The position numbers and the translations under genes were made by a program. A stretch of DNA of 5,438 nt, taken from Caldifarciminota bacterium. Its GTDB lineage: Bacteria > Hydrothermota > E44-bin80. The notes beneath the pieces were generated by a model. It had not been told where the DNA came from and did no database searches. It saw only the letters and a list, made by a program, of their open reading frames with translations. Below are positions 5,264-5,438 of this stretch, piece after piece. Each line of letters opens with the position of its first letter. Position 1 is the stretch's first letter. Location of the stretch: contig JAGMEZ010000398.1 in the NCBI GenBank assembly GCA_023127905.1, forward strand, positions 1-5,438. Reading direction: 5' to 3'.

Positions 5264-5438
5264 ATGTATCTTTTTGAACTTGGGGAGAGACCCTGGGAAG
5301 AATCCATGCTTATTTTCCATGCACTCGCAAGGATGGGAGTTGAAGCACTCGATATTGTTTCTCCTAAAACCCCTTTTATCAGTATAGGATATTTTCAAGA
5401 CGCCAAACAGGAGGTAGACCTCGAATACTGCAAAAAAG
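5264..5438 (+). CDS. Lipoate/biotin protein ligase-family protein (LplA-like), N-terminal part only
   Basis: Fifty-eight codons are visible before the window ends. The peptide starts MYLFELGERPWEESMLIFHA and contains PFISIGYFQDAKQEVDLEYC (residues 37-56). The latter resembles the P-x-(I/V)-x-(I/V)-G-Y-x-Q-D…E-V-(D/N)-L-x-x-C segment near the start of LplA-like ligases (PF03099), which attach lipoate or octanoate to lysines of 2-oxoacid dehydrogenase or glycine-cleavage carrier proteins. The RRxxGG lipoate-binding motif would lie beyond the right edge, so the enzyme subclass cannot be settled. GGGGG (5254-5258) is 5 bases before the ATG. The gap to the M42 stop is only 13 bases, so it is probably in the same operon. 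The call rests on recognition of a short segment. Confidence 0.8.
   Translation, partial: MYLFELGERPWEESMLIFHALARMGVEALDIVSPKTPFISIGYFQDAKQEVDLEYCKK

Overview
The window is a compact, AT-rich bacterial segment with all convincing genes on the + strand. It reads as an anaerobe or microaerophile. Two proteins bind or handle iron-sulfur or metal clusters (a MinD-type ATPase with an inserted two-cluster ferredoxin, and a NifX/FeMo-co-family protein), and one is a radical SAM enzyme. Arginine is encoded almost entirely by AGA/AGG, ATA is frequent, and GTG is used as a start, which resembles deep-branching or thermophilic bacterial lineages. Shine-Dalgarno sites and TATAAT boxes argue for Bacteria rather than Archaea. 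I cannot name the phylum from this sequence.

Layout. Positions 1-237 carry no gene. They hold a short-period CACA(A/G)GA repeat (11-40), a strongly structured REP-like/cloverleaf palindrome (139-193) and a TATAAT-containing leader. A tight four-gene cluster follows: MinD/ferredoxin ATPase (238-1131), YggS-type PLP-binding protein (1181-1840), radical SAM protein with a C-terminal winged helix (about 1824-2765), and a TrmO tRNA methyltransferase fused to an OsmC domain (2752-3657). The last three overlap one another, which suggests translational coupling. An intergenic stretch (3658-3785) carries an imperfect repeat, a weak dyad and a promoter-like region. Next are a NifX-like protein (3786-4145), an M42 metallo-aminopeptidase (4189-5250) and the first 58 codons of a lipoate/biotin ligase-family protein (5264 to the window end).

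How the genes may work together. COG1149-type ATPases and small NifX-family proteins are known neighbours, for example around the Desulfovibrio orange-protein system. Here they lie about 2.7 kb apart but share two leader sequence blocks, which hints at common control. YggS, TrmO and the peptidase look like housekeeping functions (PLP homeostasis, tRNA t6A37 methylation, peptide turnover). The radical SAM protein has no assigned substrate.

The most distinctive observations are the TrmO-OsmC fusion with both OsmC cysteines intact, the shared leader motif, and the cloverleaf/REP-like palindrome. I found no CRISPR array, transposase, rRNA or tRNA.
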